Made by a program: the position numbers and the translations under genes. This document shows, one piece after another, positions 46,772 through 55,088 of a stretch of 64,000 nucleotides of DNA. The DNA is from Streptomyces sp. NBC_01717 (GTDB taxonomy: Bacteria > Actinomycetota > Actinomycetes > Streptomycetales > Streptomycetaceae). A model generated the notes under the pieces. It saw only the letters and a program-made list of their open reading frames with translations, was not told where the DNA came from and did no database searches. Each line of letters begins with the position of its first letter. Within the stretch, counting starts at the first letter, position 1. Where the stretch lies: the NCBI RefSeq assembly GCF_036248255.1, contig NZ_CP109179.1, forward strand, positions 735,262 to 799,261. The letters are read 5' to 3'.

Positions 46772-47712
46772 GGACGTGTTTGAGATGTGGTCACAGCGCC
46801 TGCCGTATGAGGGTGAGTTGGACGGTCGACTCGTAGCGGACGGCGAGCTTGTCGTACCTGGTCGCAACGCCTCTCGCCTGCTTCAGAAGGCCGATCCGGC
46901 ACTCGACTTTGTGCCTGCGCTTGTACATTTCGCGGTCGAAGCCGGGCGGACGGCCTCCGGCGGAACCGCGGCGGAGTCGGTGTCCGGCCTGGTCTCGCTT
47001 CTCCGGGATGGTGTGCGCGATCCCGCGTTTGCGCAGGTAGGAGCGAATCTGACGGGAGGAGTACGCCCGGTCGGCAAGCACATGTCCGGGCCGGGTGCGG
47101 GGGCGTCCACCGCTGATCCGGGGGACACGAATTCGGTCCATCACCTGCTCGAAGGCGGGCGCGTCGCCTCGTTGGCCGGCGGTGATGACGGCAGCGAGGA
47201 CGTGGAAGGAGGCGTCGACGGCGAGGTGAATCTTGGTGGTCAGTCCGCCGCGCGAGCGTCCCAGGCCGTGGTCGTCCGGCTCGGCCGCGAGGCCGTTCGG
47301 ACGCGTCCGGCCCGGATCGTCAGCCCCCTTTTGCGGGCCCCGGCGGCGTGCTGGTGAGCCCGGCAGACGGTGGAGTCGACCGAGACCTCCCACTCGATGA
47401 TCCCATCCGCATCTGCCTTGACCTGCAACTTCTTCAGGACGCGGGCCCATGTTTCGTCGATCTGCCACCGTCGGAACACCGCATACGCGGTCTCCCAGGG
47501 GCCGTATCGCTCGGGCAGATCCCTCCAAGGCGAGCCGGTCCGGGCCCGCCACCAGATCCCGTCGAACACCTGCCGCCGATCCCTCGGAGGTCGACCCATC
47601 TTCGGTATCGGCGGCAACACCGCTTCCAGCCGCTCCCACTGCGCATCCGTCAGATCGCCACGAGACATCTGAAGATCATTTCACGACCTTGATCAACATC
47701 TCAAACACGTCC
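46772..47712. mobile_element. IS5-family insertion sequence (IS427-like, 941 bp)
   Basis: The ends GGACGTGTTTGAGATG and its complement are flanked by TA on both sides (46770-46771, 47713-47714), the target duplication of the IS427 group. It splits a run of small plus-strand genes. Confidence 0.88.
46791..47668 (-). CDS. IS5/IS427-type transposase, orfA/orfB with -1 frameshift
   Basis: OrfA (47240-47668) carries DLTDAQWERLEAVLPPIPKM and the first Asp in WEVSVDSTVCRAHQHAAG. OrfB (to 46791) continues KKGADDPGRT, GLTTKIHLAVDASFHVLAAV, the second Asp in GHVLADRAYSSRQIRSYL and the Glu in KRRHKVECRIGLLKQARG. The switch lies at a CAAAAGGGGG run near 47330, suitable for -1 slippage. Confidence 0.85.
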
Positions 47713-47729
47713 TAGAAGGGAGCTCTGCG

Positions 47730-47882
47730 ATGACCGATGCGGAACGCGTCGACTGCACCGACTGCTTCGTCCTGCCGGGCGGATACGTGAAGTCCGGTGG
47801 CGGGATCAGCGAGACCTGGCACGCCCGGACTGCCCGGCGCCCGCGATCACGCAGATCAACATGGAGGAGGGAAGCAAGCTGA
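47730..47882 (+). pseudogene. Small Cys protein gene, frame disturbed
   Basis: The ATG at 47730 has AAGGGAG upstream and opens TDAERVDCTDCFVLPGGYVK, then SGGGISETWHAR. The next frame over gives PDCPAPAITQINMEEGSKL, which reads as the natural continuation with a further C-P, so a one-base change near 47825 is likely. Two or three cysteines suggest zinc binding. The region 47883-48301 has only protein-like scraps. Confidence 0.4.
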
Positions 47883-48301
47883 GCGGCTCGTGCGCGGCGG
47901 GGAAGACAGCCCCGGCCCACGCGTCCTGCTCTCGGACCCGCAGGCCCAGCACGACTGGAACACCACCTACCGAGTGCTCACCACATTAGGCAACCGTCAC
48001 ACCACCGCCCTACGAGTCGGGCAGGGGCTGGCGACTACTTCGGCTCTTGGGCCCTCGGCGAGCCGCCCCGCCCACGAACGGGTGAAGCATGCTGGACCCG
48101 CCCGACGTGACGGCTACTCTGCAGCCAAGGCGGCCGCGGCAGGGCCGTGCTCCTCGAACGCCATCGGCCCGTAGACGTTCCCGAAGAGGATGCGAAGGAG
48201 CTCAGCTTCACTCCGCGATCACGCGCATCCATTACCCGGATACGGCCCTATCGCCGCTACCGGAGGGCCGACCGGTACGGAGACACAGGACCCGACCGCC
48301 C

Positions 48302-49324
48302 ATGCGCCACGACCAGCTCAGCCGCCTCGCCACCCGCCGCCAGCTGTACACAAACGAGTCCTATCAACAGGCGAAGAGCCTGCTGCGCCCCGGACGGCCG
48401 CCCATCCCGCCCGCGGACTGCGCGGACCAGCGGATCTTCGAGGCCACGCTGTTCCACCAGGTCCTCGACTCTTACACGGACTTCAGCGCATACCCGTTCG
48501 GGATTCGGCGCGTGCGCCCCCAGCCAGACACCATCGATCTGGTCATTGAAGGCGAGCAGCGTGCCGCCAGGCTCCTGTCGCGTGTGCTCCCCTCCTACGA
48601 GCCGGACGGCGAAGTCCACGGCATCCCCGGACTGCGCGTCCGACAGCGCGACCACAGAGGAGTCGAGGTGCACATCGCCGGTCAGCGCACCTCCGCCTGG
48701 CTGACCGGTCAGCCCCTCAAAGTCTTCAAGCGCGCGGAGACAGAGAGCCTCGAGCGCGCGGCCGACACCGGATGGAAGGCACTGTGGCGAGGACCAGAGC
48801 AGTGGTCAGCTGAAGAACTCGCCTTCGAGCAGCGGTGGAACACAGGGACGTGGGAGCGGCAGTTCCGAGCCGGTGCTTGGAGTGCCAGCGGAGTGCTGCG
48901 ACGCATCGGCCTCTTCCACACCCTCACAGCCGCCGACGCCGTCACCGGCTACAAGGGGCTGGGCATCAACGGCTACGACGGCAGCGGGCCGGTGCGGTGG
49001 TGCCTGGACATCATCCACCGCTCCGGCGTCCGTTATCAGAAGCAGCCTTTGATCGAAGCGATGACGGATCCGGTGTTCGGTCTGCCCGTCGCCCGAGCCC
49101 ATCACCTAGACGCGATCTACCCGCCAGAACAGATGGAGAACTGGACCCGTTTCGACGACGAAGCCCGGACAGGGCTCATCGAGCTGCGCTTCACCACGTG
49201 TACCTATGAGCAGTTGCAGTTGGTGTCCTGTCCTCCCAGGTACCGAACGATCGCTGAAGCTGTCCAACGCCGGGTCACCGCTGCGACCCAAACGACACGG
49301 GGGAGAGGCGGCGTCGTCGGATAG
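48302..49324 (+). CDS. Hypothetical protein (340 residues)
   Basis: Open from the ATG at 48302. N-terminal HDQLSRLATRRQLYTNESYQ, then a beta-rich middle (GVEVHIAGQRTSAWLTGQPL), a Trp-rich helical part (AFEQRWNTGTWERQFRAG), and GYKGLGINGYDGSGPVRWCL. Composition is that of a real gene. No catalytic signature recognised and no operon partner; the next gene is convergent. Confidence 0.6.
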   Translation: MRHDQLSRLATRRQLYTNESYQQAKSLLRPGRPPIPPADCADQRIFEATLFHQVLDSYTDFSAYPFGIRRVRPQPDTIDLVIEGEQRAARLLSRVLPSYEPDGEVHGIPGLRVRQRDHRGVEVHIAGQRTSAWLTGQPLKVFKRAETESLERAADTGWKALWRGPEQWSAEELAFEQRWNTGTWERQFRAGAWSASGVLRRIGLFHTLTAADAVTGYKGLGINGYDGSGPVRWCLDIIHRSGVRYQKQPLIEAMTDPVFGLPVARAHHLDAIYPPEQMENWTRFDDEARTGLIELRFTTCTYEQLQLVSCPPRYRTIAEAVQRRVTAATQTTRGRGGVVG

Positions 49325-49526
49325 CGGCCCGGGTCAGACCGGGTGGCCTGCTTCCAGTGCGGCGAGCGTTGGCGCACGTGTCCTTGCGCCCCACGGCAGG
49401 CCCCGACCGGCCCGGGGCCCAACGTCCAGCAACCGTTTGTTCCAAGTTTCCGTACCGGCGCCCGAGCACACCGCCGAGTAGAGCGACCGAGGCGTCCGAC
49501 CACGGCCAATCAGCGGTGTTACGCCG

Positions 49527-50294
49527 CTACCCGCCGTCTGGAGCAGGTAGTTGTATGCCTCTGGCGCGTGATATCCAGTGGATGCGTTGCCGCGACGGCA
49601 GCAGGCTGTAGTTCAGGGTGCGCAGCCCCGATCCCTCGGTCAGGTGCCACGGAGCCATCATCCACAGGCCCTCCCGGTCGGGGACTGGCTGGACCGGGCA
49701 GCCGGTCAGTACCAGGTCCCAACGATCCGTGCTTCCGTTGTCACGGTCGTCCTCCGCCGTAACCGTGCCGAACACCTTGTGCGGCAGCTCCTGCGCGGCC
49801 TGCTTTGCCGTGTAGTTCTCCGAGAGCTCCTTGATGGTGAATTCGCGCTGCAGGTAGACGTCCTGACTTGTTTCGCCGGGCCCCAGGACGATGACGCCGG
49901 CGGCAGCGGGCCGCCTGTCCTCATCGGCCACGACCAGGTCGCCGTCGAACCGTGCCTGCACGCGTCGGTCGCTGAGATTCTCCATGATCAGAACCTGCTG
50001 CAGCACGAGGCGGTTGGCGCCCTCCTGCTCTGCGGGGAAGTGCCAGGTGTGCCCCTGCGGCCAGGGGTTGCACGGCATCCCCATGGTGGTTGCTGCCAGC
50101 GGATCCCATGGCGGGGGACTGAGCCTGAGGGTGACTCCCGGGGCCTGGGAGTCGAGTCGGCTGCGGATGGCGTCGGCGGTCATGAGCTGGTTGGCCTTCA
50201 GTGCTCCGCGCGTGAGGTACCCCTGCCACACGACGCCCCCGAAGGCCAGGGTGGTGCCGATCGAGCCGAGGGCCACCCAGAAGGTTTCTGACAT
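49527..50294 (-). CDS. Single-pass membrane-anchored hypothetical protein
   Basis: 255 residues from the ATG at 50294. One N-terminal hydrophobic helix (FWVALGSIGTTLAFGGVVW) is followed by a soluble beta-rich domain (VLIMENLSDRRVQARFDGDL, VIVLGPGETSQDVYLQREFT). The topology suggests a protein anchored with a large domain on one side. Not recognised. Confidence 0.65.
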   Translation of the reverse strand: MSETFWVALGSIGTTLAFGGVVWQGYLTRGALKANQLMTADAIRSRLDSQAPGVTLRLSPPPWDPLAATTMGMPCNPWPQGHTWHFPAEQEGANRLVLQQVLIMENLSDRRVQARFDGDLVVADEDRRPAAAGVIVLGPGETSQDVYLQREFTIKELSENYTAKQAAQELPHKVFGTVTAEDDRDNGSTDRWDLVLTGCPVQPVPDREGLWMMAPWHLTEGSGLRTLNYSLLPSRQRIHWISRARGIQLPAPDGG

Positions 50295-50382
50295 GGCGAA
50301 GATTCTGGCCCCACCCCGTACGGCCACGCACCAGCGGGTCTCGTCGGAGCTTCCCGACCGCCGACCACCACTGCGAGCACGA

Positions 50383-50846
50383 CGGCTTCACTCTCGTCGC
50401 TGCGTACGCGAACGGCTTCATGGCCGGCTTCGGCTACGCCAGCCGGTAGTACCGGCCTTCAACATCGTTGAAGCCGAGATGGCGGTCGCCGTGCGGGTTG
50501 ATCAGGTGGGTGGTGAAGGGCAGATCGTTCGGGCCCGGCTGCCAGGGCTGTTCCTGCTGGCTCAACGCGTCCTCCGTCGGCGTTCGGCGATCACGACGCA
50601 CCCGATGGCAGCGCCGGTCCCGGGCCCGCAGAGCTTCGACCGAGCCCGGCGCCCTGCAACACCAGCTCTTGGCACTGAAACGCAGCCAGTGAAACACCGC
50701 CGGGCGTTTCACCCCTGACCTGCTGCGGAGCCCCGGATCAGGCTTCTGGGACCGTTGTTGCACCACCGTGTTGCAGTGCGTCGGCCGGGGCCCGGGGCTG
50801 CGCTGAGTGTTGCCGGGCTGTCAGAGGCGTGCGGCATCATCGGCAG
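50383..50846. other. Gene scraps between 49527 gene and the PIN remnant
   Basis: Plus strand 50383-50448 reads DGFTLVAAYANGFMAGFGYA, a GNAT-like fragment. Minus strand 50434-50560 ends with WQPGPNDLPFTTHLINPHGD and F-N-D-V-E-G-R-Y-Y-R-L-A, a C-terminus with no start. Both are dead ends from rearrangement. Confidence 0.35.
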
Positions 50847-51348
50847 ATGGCCGCCACACAAGCCCCGCCGACGTACCTGGAACGCCTCCGGTCGGACCTG
50901 GACCTGATCGAAGCGGATTTCCTGAAGGTCCTCGCGGACTCGCAGATCAGGAACGTTGATCCGAACCGCCGGTCCAGCGGCATCGTGCACCTTGGTGCCG
51001 CGAAGTGGGGCTGGGTACCCAGCGGCCCCGAACTCGAGGCGCGAAGGATGGAACTGCTGGGGCGTGTACGGGAATGGGAACCGTTGTTCCGGCTGCTGTT
51101 CCCGCACCCGACACCGGAGGTCACCAAGCGCCTCGACGGGACCGTTGCCCTGTTGCAGCGCTGGCTCGTACGCCCCCGGGACACCACCGTGCCGGCCAGC
51201 ATCGACAAGGCCATCGACAAGGTCAAGACGGCCGTGGCCACGCTCCGGAAGCTGGGCGAGCTCCTGCCAGATGACGCCTGGGCGGTGCGTGTAGCGGTCG
51301 ACACGAACATCCTGCTCGATGACCCCGACGTGGCGATCTACACGCCAA
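50847..51348 (+). pseudogene. PIN-domain gene cut at its catalytic start
   Basis: The ATG at 50847 opens a 150-residue helical N-terminal domain (YLERLRSDLDLIEADFLKVL, ASIDKAIDKVKTAVATLRKL), and then AVRVAVDTNILLDDPDVAIY, the first strand and metal-binding Asp of a PIN ribonuclease. Family character ends at about 51348, where the antisense reading of a tpg-like gene begins. Most of the nuclease is missing. Confidence 0.65.
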
Positions 51349-51704
51349 ACCCGCGGATCGTCCGAGGAGCCTGCAGGAGCCGCGAATCCGAATCGCGCAC
51401 GGGTATGGAAGACGAACCCCTCCGCCTCTGCCTGGGCACGCCGACGGGCCCGTACCCGGGGCTGCCACCGAGCCAGGACCGCTTCCTCGATCGCCCGCAC
51501 CTGCGTCGGCCCCGGGGGACGACGTGCTCCGGGCTTCTTCGTCACCCACCGCTGCACGGTGCGCTGCGACACCCCCAGCACGGCGGCCACCCTCCGGGTG
51601 GAGCCCCGATGCGCTGCCAGCAGGAAACGCAGGCGGGCCTCGGTGCTTGAGGGTACGGGCCGAGTGCGCAACGCGCGCTCCAAACCCTGCTCAATCTGTC
51701 CCAT
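51349..51704 (-). pseudogene. Second terminal-protein (tpg-like) gene, C-terminally truncated
   Basis: From the ATG at 51704: MGQIEQGLERALRTRPVPSS, TRRVAAVLGVSQRTVQRWV (helix-turn-helix), EEAVLARWQPRVRARRRAQA and ARFGFAAPAGSSDDPRV. This matches the first two thirds of Tpg and differs clearly from the copy at 38605. The C-terminal third is replaced by sequence belonging to the PIN gene on the other strand. The frame stays open by chance to 50709, so a hybrid protein could be made. Confidence 0.75.
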
Positions 51705-51745
51705 GTCCGCCTCTCGAAGCGGCCAACAGGCAGGGCCGGCACCTG

Positions 51746-52287
51746 TAGTCCGTCGCGTCAGTTCTCCCACGTCGTCTGCCTCTGCCTGCCAGTTTCTGCA
51801 TTCTCCACACAGCGCTGGCCGACGCAGGCTACGAGCCCTTGGGTGCGCATCAGCGACAAGCCGGCGGCGCGGGTCACGACGGACGTCGCCGGCATCCCAG
51901 CCCCAAAGACCTGTCCCTTGCCTCGCCTGCCCGCGTGAGTGGCTGGAGCCCCACCCCGCTCCCCGGCGGCCGGCGATCCGGCAGCGTGACCCGAGCGCCT
52001 CATGTCCGGGCCCAAAAGTAGAACCAGCTCACTCGGAGCCGTGAGTCCTGGAGTCTGTGACATCGGGACTCACGGGCTCTGTCCCACCGGCCTTCCCCTC
52101 CCACGGCGGCCCAGCGACTCGCCGGGCCGCCGTGGCGCGTCGACCCGCTTGCGTCACCCCTGAGCGTCGCTGACCAGCGGAAACGAGATTTCGTCGCGGA
52201 ATTATCAAAAAGTGCGTGGGATGAATTGCTGTTCTTTCCATACGGCACCGCCAGTAGAACTTCATGTGCGAGATGGATTGGTGCCAC
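51746..52287. other. Region without a gene; leader of the sigma-like gene
   Basis: About 540 bases. Around 52041-52075 is GAGTCCTGGAGTCTGTGACA followed by TCGGGACTC, an imperfect version of the hairpin found after the next two genes. No other feature seen. Confidence 0.35.
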
Positions 52288-53109
52288 ATGCCCGAGCAGA
52301 CATCGGAAGTAACGGACAAGTCACCCCAGGGGGTTGGTAAGCGGTCGAAGGGTCCGAAGCGGCGCAACTTTGAGCAGCACGCGGCGGACTGCGCGCTGTA
52401 CGAACGCCTTCGGCTCCGCGATTTCGACCCCGACCACTGGGAGATGAAGTACCTGCGCGACGACCTGTGGGTCTATGGCTGGCGGTGCCTGCGCGCATGG
52501 ATGCGGGACGGGACGGTCATCGAGAAGTGCGGGGAGCGCGGTGTCCCTCTCGGGGCCCGCTACTTCGAGGTTGAGATCCTCAAGCGGCGCGGGGACATCC
52601 GTGACGAGATCGCCCACCAGGCCGTCGAGATCGCCGTGCAGAGGTTCACCGAGGAACTCCTCCCCGCCGGCAAGTGGGACCCGGAGGGGGGCGCGACGAT
52701 GCGCACCTACTTCGTGAAGACCTGCCTGTACGCCTTCCGCGACGTGTTCAAGAAATGGGCCTACGGCTACCGCCGACGCCTGTTCGAGGCCGCAGATCCC
52801 ATCGCCGCGGAACCCTACGAGGACATGTGGGGTCCCCGATACATCCGTTCCCCCGAGGACGCGTTCGTCCTCCAGGACACCGTCCAGCGGATCCTGGACG
52901 GCGCCGGCCCCGAGGTGCGCGCGATCTGCGGCCTGATCTGGGAGTCCAAGATGACCCAGAAGGCGATCGGCGCCGAGCTCGGGATGACGTCCCGGATGGT
53001 CGAGGGGCACATGGCCCGTCTGCGTGCCCGCGCGAAGGTCATGGCGTCACATGGCGAGATCGAAGCCCTGTACGGCCGTGCCGCCGCCCGTAAGGCGGTT
53101 GGTCGGTGA
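52288..53109 (+). CDS. Sigma-factor-like regulator
   Basis: 273 residues from the ATG at 52288 (an in-frame ATG at 52264 is possible). A basic start, a helical core (AVEIAVQRFTEELLPAGKWD, TMRTYFVKTCLYAFRDVFKK), similar to a sigma region 2, and a C-terminal region-4-like HTH (RAICGLIWESKMTQKAIGAE, LGMTSRMVEGHMARLRARAK). It likely guides RNA polymerase or acts as a sigma-like activator. Its stop overlaps the next start (GTGA). Confidence 0.7.
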   Translation: MPEQTSEVTDKSPQGVGKRSKGPKRRNFEQHAADCALYERLRLRDFDPDHWEMKYLRDDLWVYGWRCLRAWMRDGTVIEKCGERGVPLGARYFEVEILKRRGDIRDEIAHQAVEIAVQRFTEELLPAGKWDPEGGATMRTYFVKTCLYAFRDVFKKWAYGYRRRLFEAADPIAAEPYEDMWGPRYIRSPEDAFVLQDTVQRILDGAGPEVRAICGLIWESKMTQKAIGAELGMTSRMVEGHMARLRARAKVMASHGEIEALYGRAAARKAVGR

Positions 53110-53258
53110 ACAACGGGAACGGGCTCGACTTGCGTACCGCGCTCCTGCTCTTGGTCGGCGGGGTCACCACATACATCGCCCTGCTTCACCCTGCCGTCGG
53201 CGTCGCCCTCCTGGTCGGCGTCGGCATGGTGGGCCTCCTGCACCTGCTGCTCAAGTAG
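53106..53258 (+). CDS. 50-residue membrane protein coupled to the sigma-like gene
   Basis: GTG at 53106 overlapping the TGA of the upstream gene. MNNGNGLDLRTALLLLVGG, then VTTYIALLHPAVGVALLVGV and a second hydrophobic span ending in H-L-L-L-K. Two transmembrane helices with a short loop. Position suggests an anchor or anti-sigma-like partner, which is inference. A strong hairpin 23 bases later ends the unit. Confidence 0.7.
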   Translation: MNNGNGLDLRTALLLLVGGVTTYIALLHPAVGVALLVGVGMVGLLHLLLK

Positions 53259-53281
53259 TGCCCGGCCCGGAAACCGTCTGG

Positions 53282-53310
53282 GAGTCCCGAAGTCACAGAC
53301 TTCGGGACTC
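53282..53310 (+). terminator. Perfect hairpin after the sigma-like operon
   Basis: A 13-bp perfect stem (GAGTCCCGAAGTC) with an ACA loop, 23 bases after the stop. No long T-run follows, as is usual in Streptomyces. It could also serve as bidirectional terminator. A degenerate copy of the same sequence lies before the operon at about 52041-52075. Confidence 0.75.
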
Positions 53311-53528
53311 ACGCACTCCGGGCGGCGTCCGGCCGGTGTCGGGACCGGAGCGTTCGTCGAGCTCGGATCAGCCTGCGGGGGGCGGCGCTCACCGTGGATG
53401 GAGTCGAACACCCACGAGTGTGCTTCGGGCGGTTCGTCGCAGACGGTGCATACGCCGGGCGTAGGCCTCGAAGCAGTTGTGAGCGAAGCCGCCGTGGCCG
53501 TCATAGTCGCGTTACGCGTCTCTCATAT

Positions 53529-53730
53529 ATGGAGGACGAAGAGGTCGCCGAACTGCGGCTCGCCCTGGAGACGTCCTGGACCTGGTTGTGCGCGCGACCG
53601 GCGACCACCCCCGCACCGGCAGCTGCCCGAGCCCGATCAGCTGAAGGACCTCAGGTTCGTCCAGCGGTACCAGCCCATCGCCAAGCGCCTGCGCACGACG
53701 CTGGACGCCCGTCCCGCCCGAGGGAACTGA
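53529..53730 (+). pseudogene. Short frameshifted ORF
   Basis: MEDEEVAELRLALETS from the ATG at 53529, then in another frame LPEPDQLKDLRFVQRYQPIA and LRTTLDARPARG to a stop at 53730. Helical, charged, unknown. One base would restore it. The stretch 53311-53528 also contains a minus-strand C-T-V-C-D-E-P-P reading of doubtful status. Confidence 0.35.
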
Positions 53731-53900
53731 CTCAACAGGGCTGGCCCGCACCGCGACCCGTGGACTAGCCCTTCGAGGCTCTTGGTCCTCTTGACTGGCC
53801 CACCAGCCATGCCCGCGCCGTCGCCGCATTTTCACTCACGGCCGGACTGTCGGTGCCCACCCGTACCCTGTCGCCCAAGCACGTGCGACAGGAGGGCGAT

Positions 53901-54935
53901 GTGGCCCGCAGCGGGATCAATAAGCGTGAGCTGGACAAGTGGGCGAACAGTGTTGCCAAGGAGACCAAGAAGAGCCTAGAACGCGCCCAACGACGGAACC
54001 CTGCTCGTATGTCTGCACAGCTCGATGCCACCGTCAGCGCGCATTCCGGCGGTGAGGTGACCGAGAGCAGCGGCTATCTGGACCGGTTGCTGCTCTTGCT
54101 GGACACCCGGACCGGGCGTGGCGCCAGCCTGGAACACATCGAGCAGGAATTTCAGGAGGACCTGGCCCCCCTCGCTCTTCAGTTGGAACAGCGAGGCCTG
54201 GTGAGGGCCTTGCGGGCCGCATCCGGCCTCTACGCCATCCACCTCAGCGATGAGGGCCTGGTCGAAGTGCACCGGCTGAAGGAGCTGCAGAAGAACCGTG
54301 CTGCCCGCTTGCGGCACACCATGGATGTCTTCCACCGGTGGCTGTTCAACACCACAGGCGACCACGAGCCCATCAACCCGGTGCTGTTCCTTGACACACC
54401 TTGGTCGTTCTTCGCCGGGGCCGTGATCACCGAATCCGAGCTGCACGAAGCGCTCGGCTACCTGTCTGAGCACCAGCTGATCAAGTACATCGAGACCGAA
54501 CCCGTCACCGTCGCCATCACACCTCAGGGCGTCAGCTGTGCCCTGGCAGGAGGAAGCGTGCAGGAGTACACCAACCGCCAGCGTCCCGGCACCACTTACA
54601 ACAACTTCCTGCCGAACGCGCAGGGCGTCATCATCGGTGAGCAGCAGAACGTCACCCAGAACAACACCGCCGGCATCGACCCGAGCGCGTTCGTCCATCT
54701 GGCCGGTTACGTCGGCCAGATCAGCAACACCTTGGGCATGCCCGACCCGGACCGAGTGGAACTGGAGCGCGTCGCCCAGGAGCTCCATGACGAAGCGACG
54801 TCGCCGACCCCGGAGCCGGGCCGGATGCGGCAGTTTGCGACCCAGGTCAAGGACATGCTGGTGGGAGCGGGAGCGACGGCGGCCGCCCAGGTCGGCATTC
54901 AGATGGCTGAGCAGGCCCTGGGCACGCTCGTGTAG
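53901..54935 (+). CDS. wHTH protein with C-terminal NVTQ-type domain, possible effector
   Basis: 344 residues from the GTG at 53901 (GGAGGG upstream). N-terminal basic helices, then a region that reads as two winged helices (LDRLLLLLDTRTGRGASLEH, ALQLEQRGLVRALRAASGLY; and ESELHEALGYLSEHQLIKYI). A short beta segment NFLPNAQGVIIGEQQNVTQN follows, a pattern common in small domains of actinobacterial conflict proteins, then a helical C-terminus ending in Ala/Gly-rich VGAGATAAAQVGIQMAEQAL. It is convergent with the nuclease operon. Function unknown. Confidence 0.65.
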   Translation: MARSGINKRELDKWANSVAKETKKSLERAQRRNPARMSAQLDATVSAHSGGEVTESSGYLDRLLLLLDTRTGRGASLEHIEQEFQEDLAPLALQLEQRGLVRALRAASGLYAIHLSDEGLVEVHRLKELQKNRAARLRHTMDVFHRWLFNTTGDHEPINPVLFLDTPWSFFAGAVITESELHEALGYLSEHQLIKYIETEPVTVAITPQGVSCALAGGSVQEYTNRQRPGTTYNNFLPNAQGVIIGEQQNVTQNNTAGIDPSAFVHLAGYVGQISNTLGMPDPDRVELERVAQELHDEATSPTPEPGRMRQFATQVKDMLVGAGATAAAQVGIQMAEQALGTLV

Positions 54936-55088
54936 AACGCCTTGCCCCACAGGATGGGAGCCCCGAGAGATCAGTCATGGTGCCCGGGGCTCCGGCTGCG
55001 ACGGCTGCCTTCCCTAGTTCGGAGGTACGGCCGCCCTGAGCGGCGCTCGTTGAACGGACATGGCGCACCAGAATGTCAGATCGCTAGA

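Noticed and set aside
50709..51330. C-terminal extension of the tpg-like frame
   Set aside because: The reading is the antisense of the PIN gene and does not resemble Tpg.
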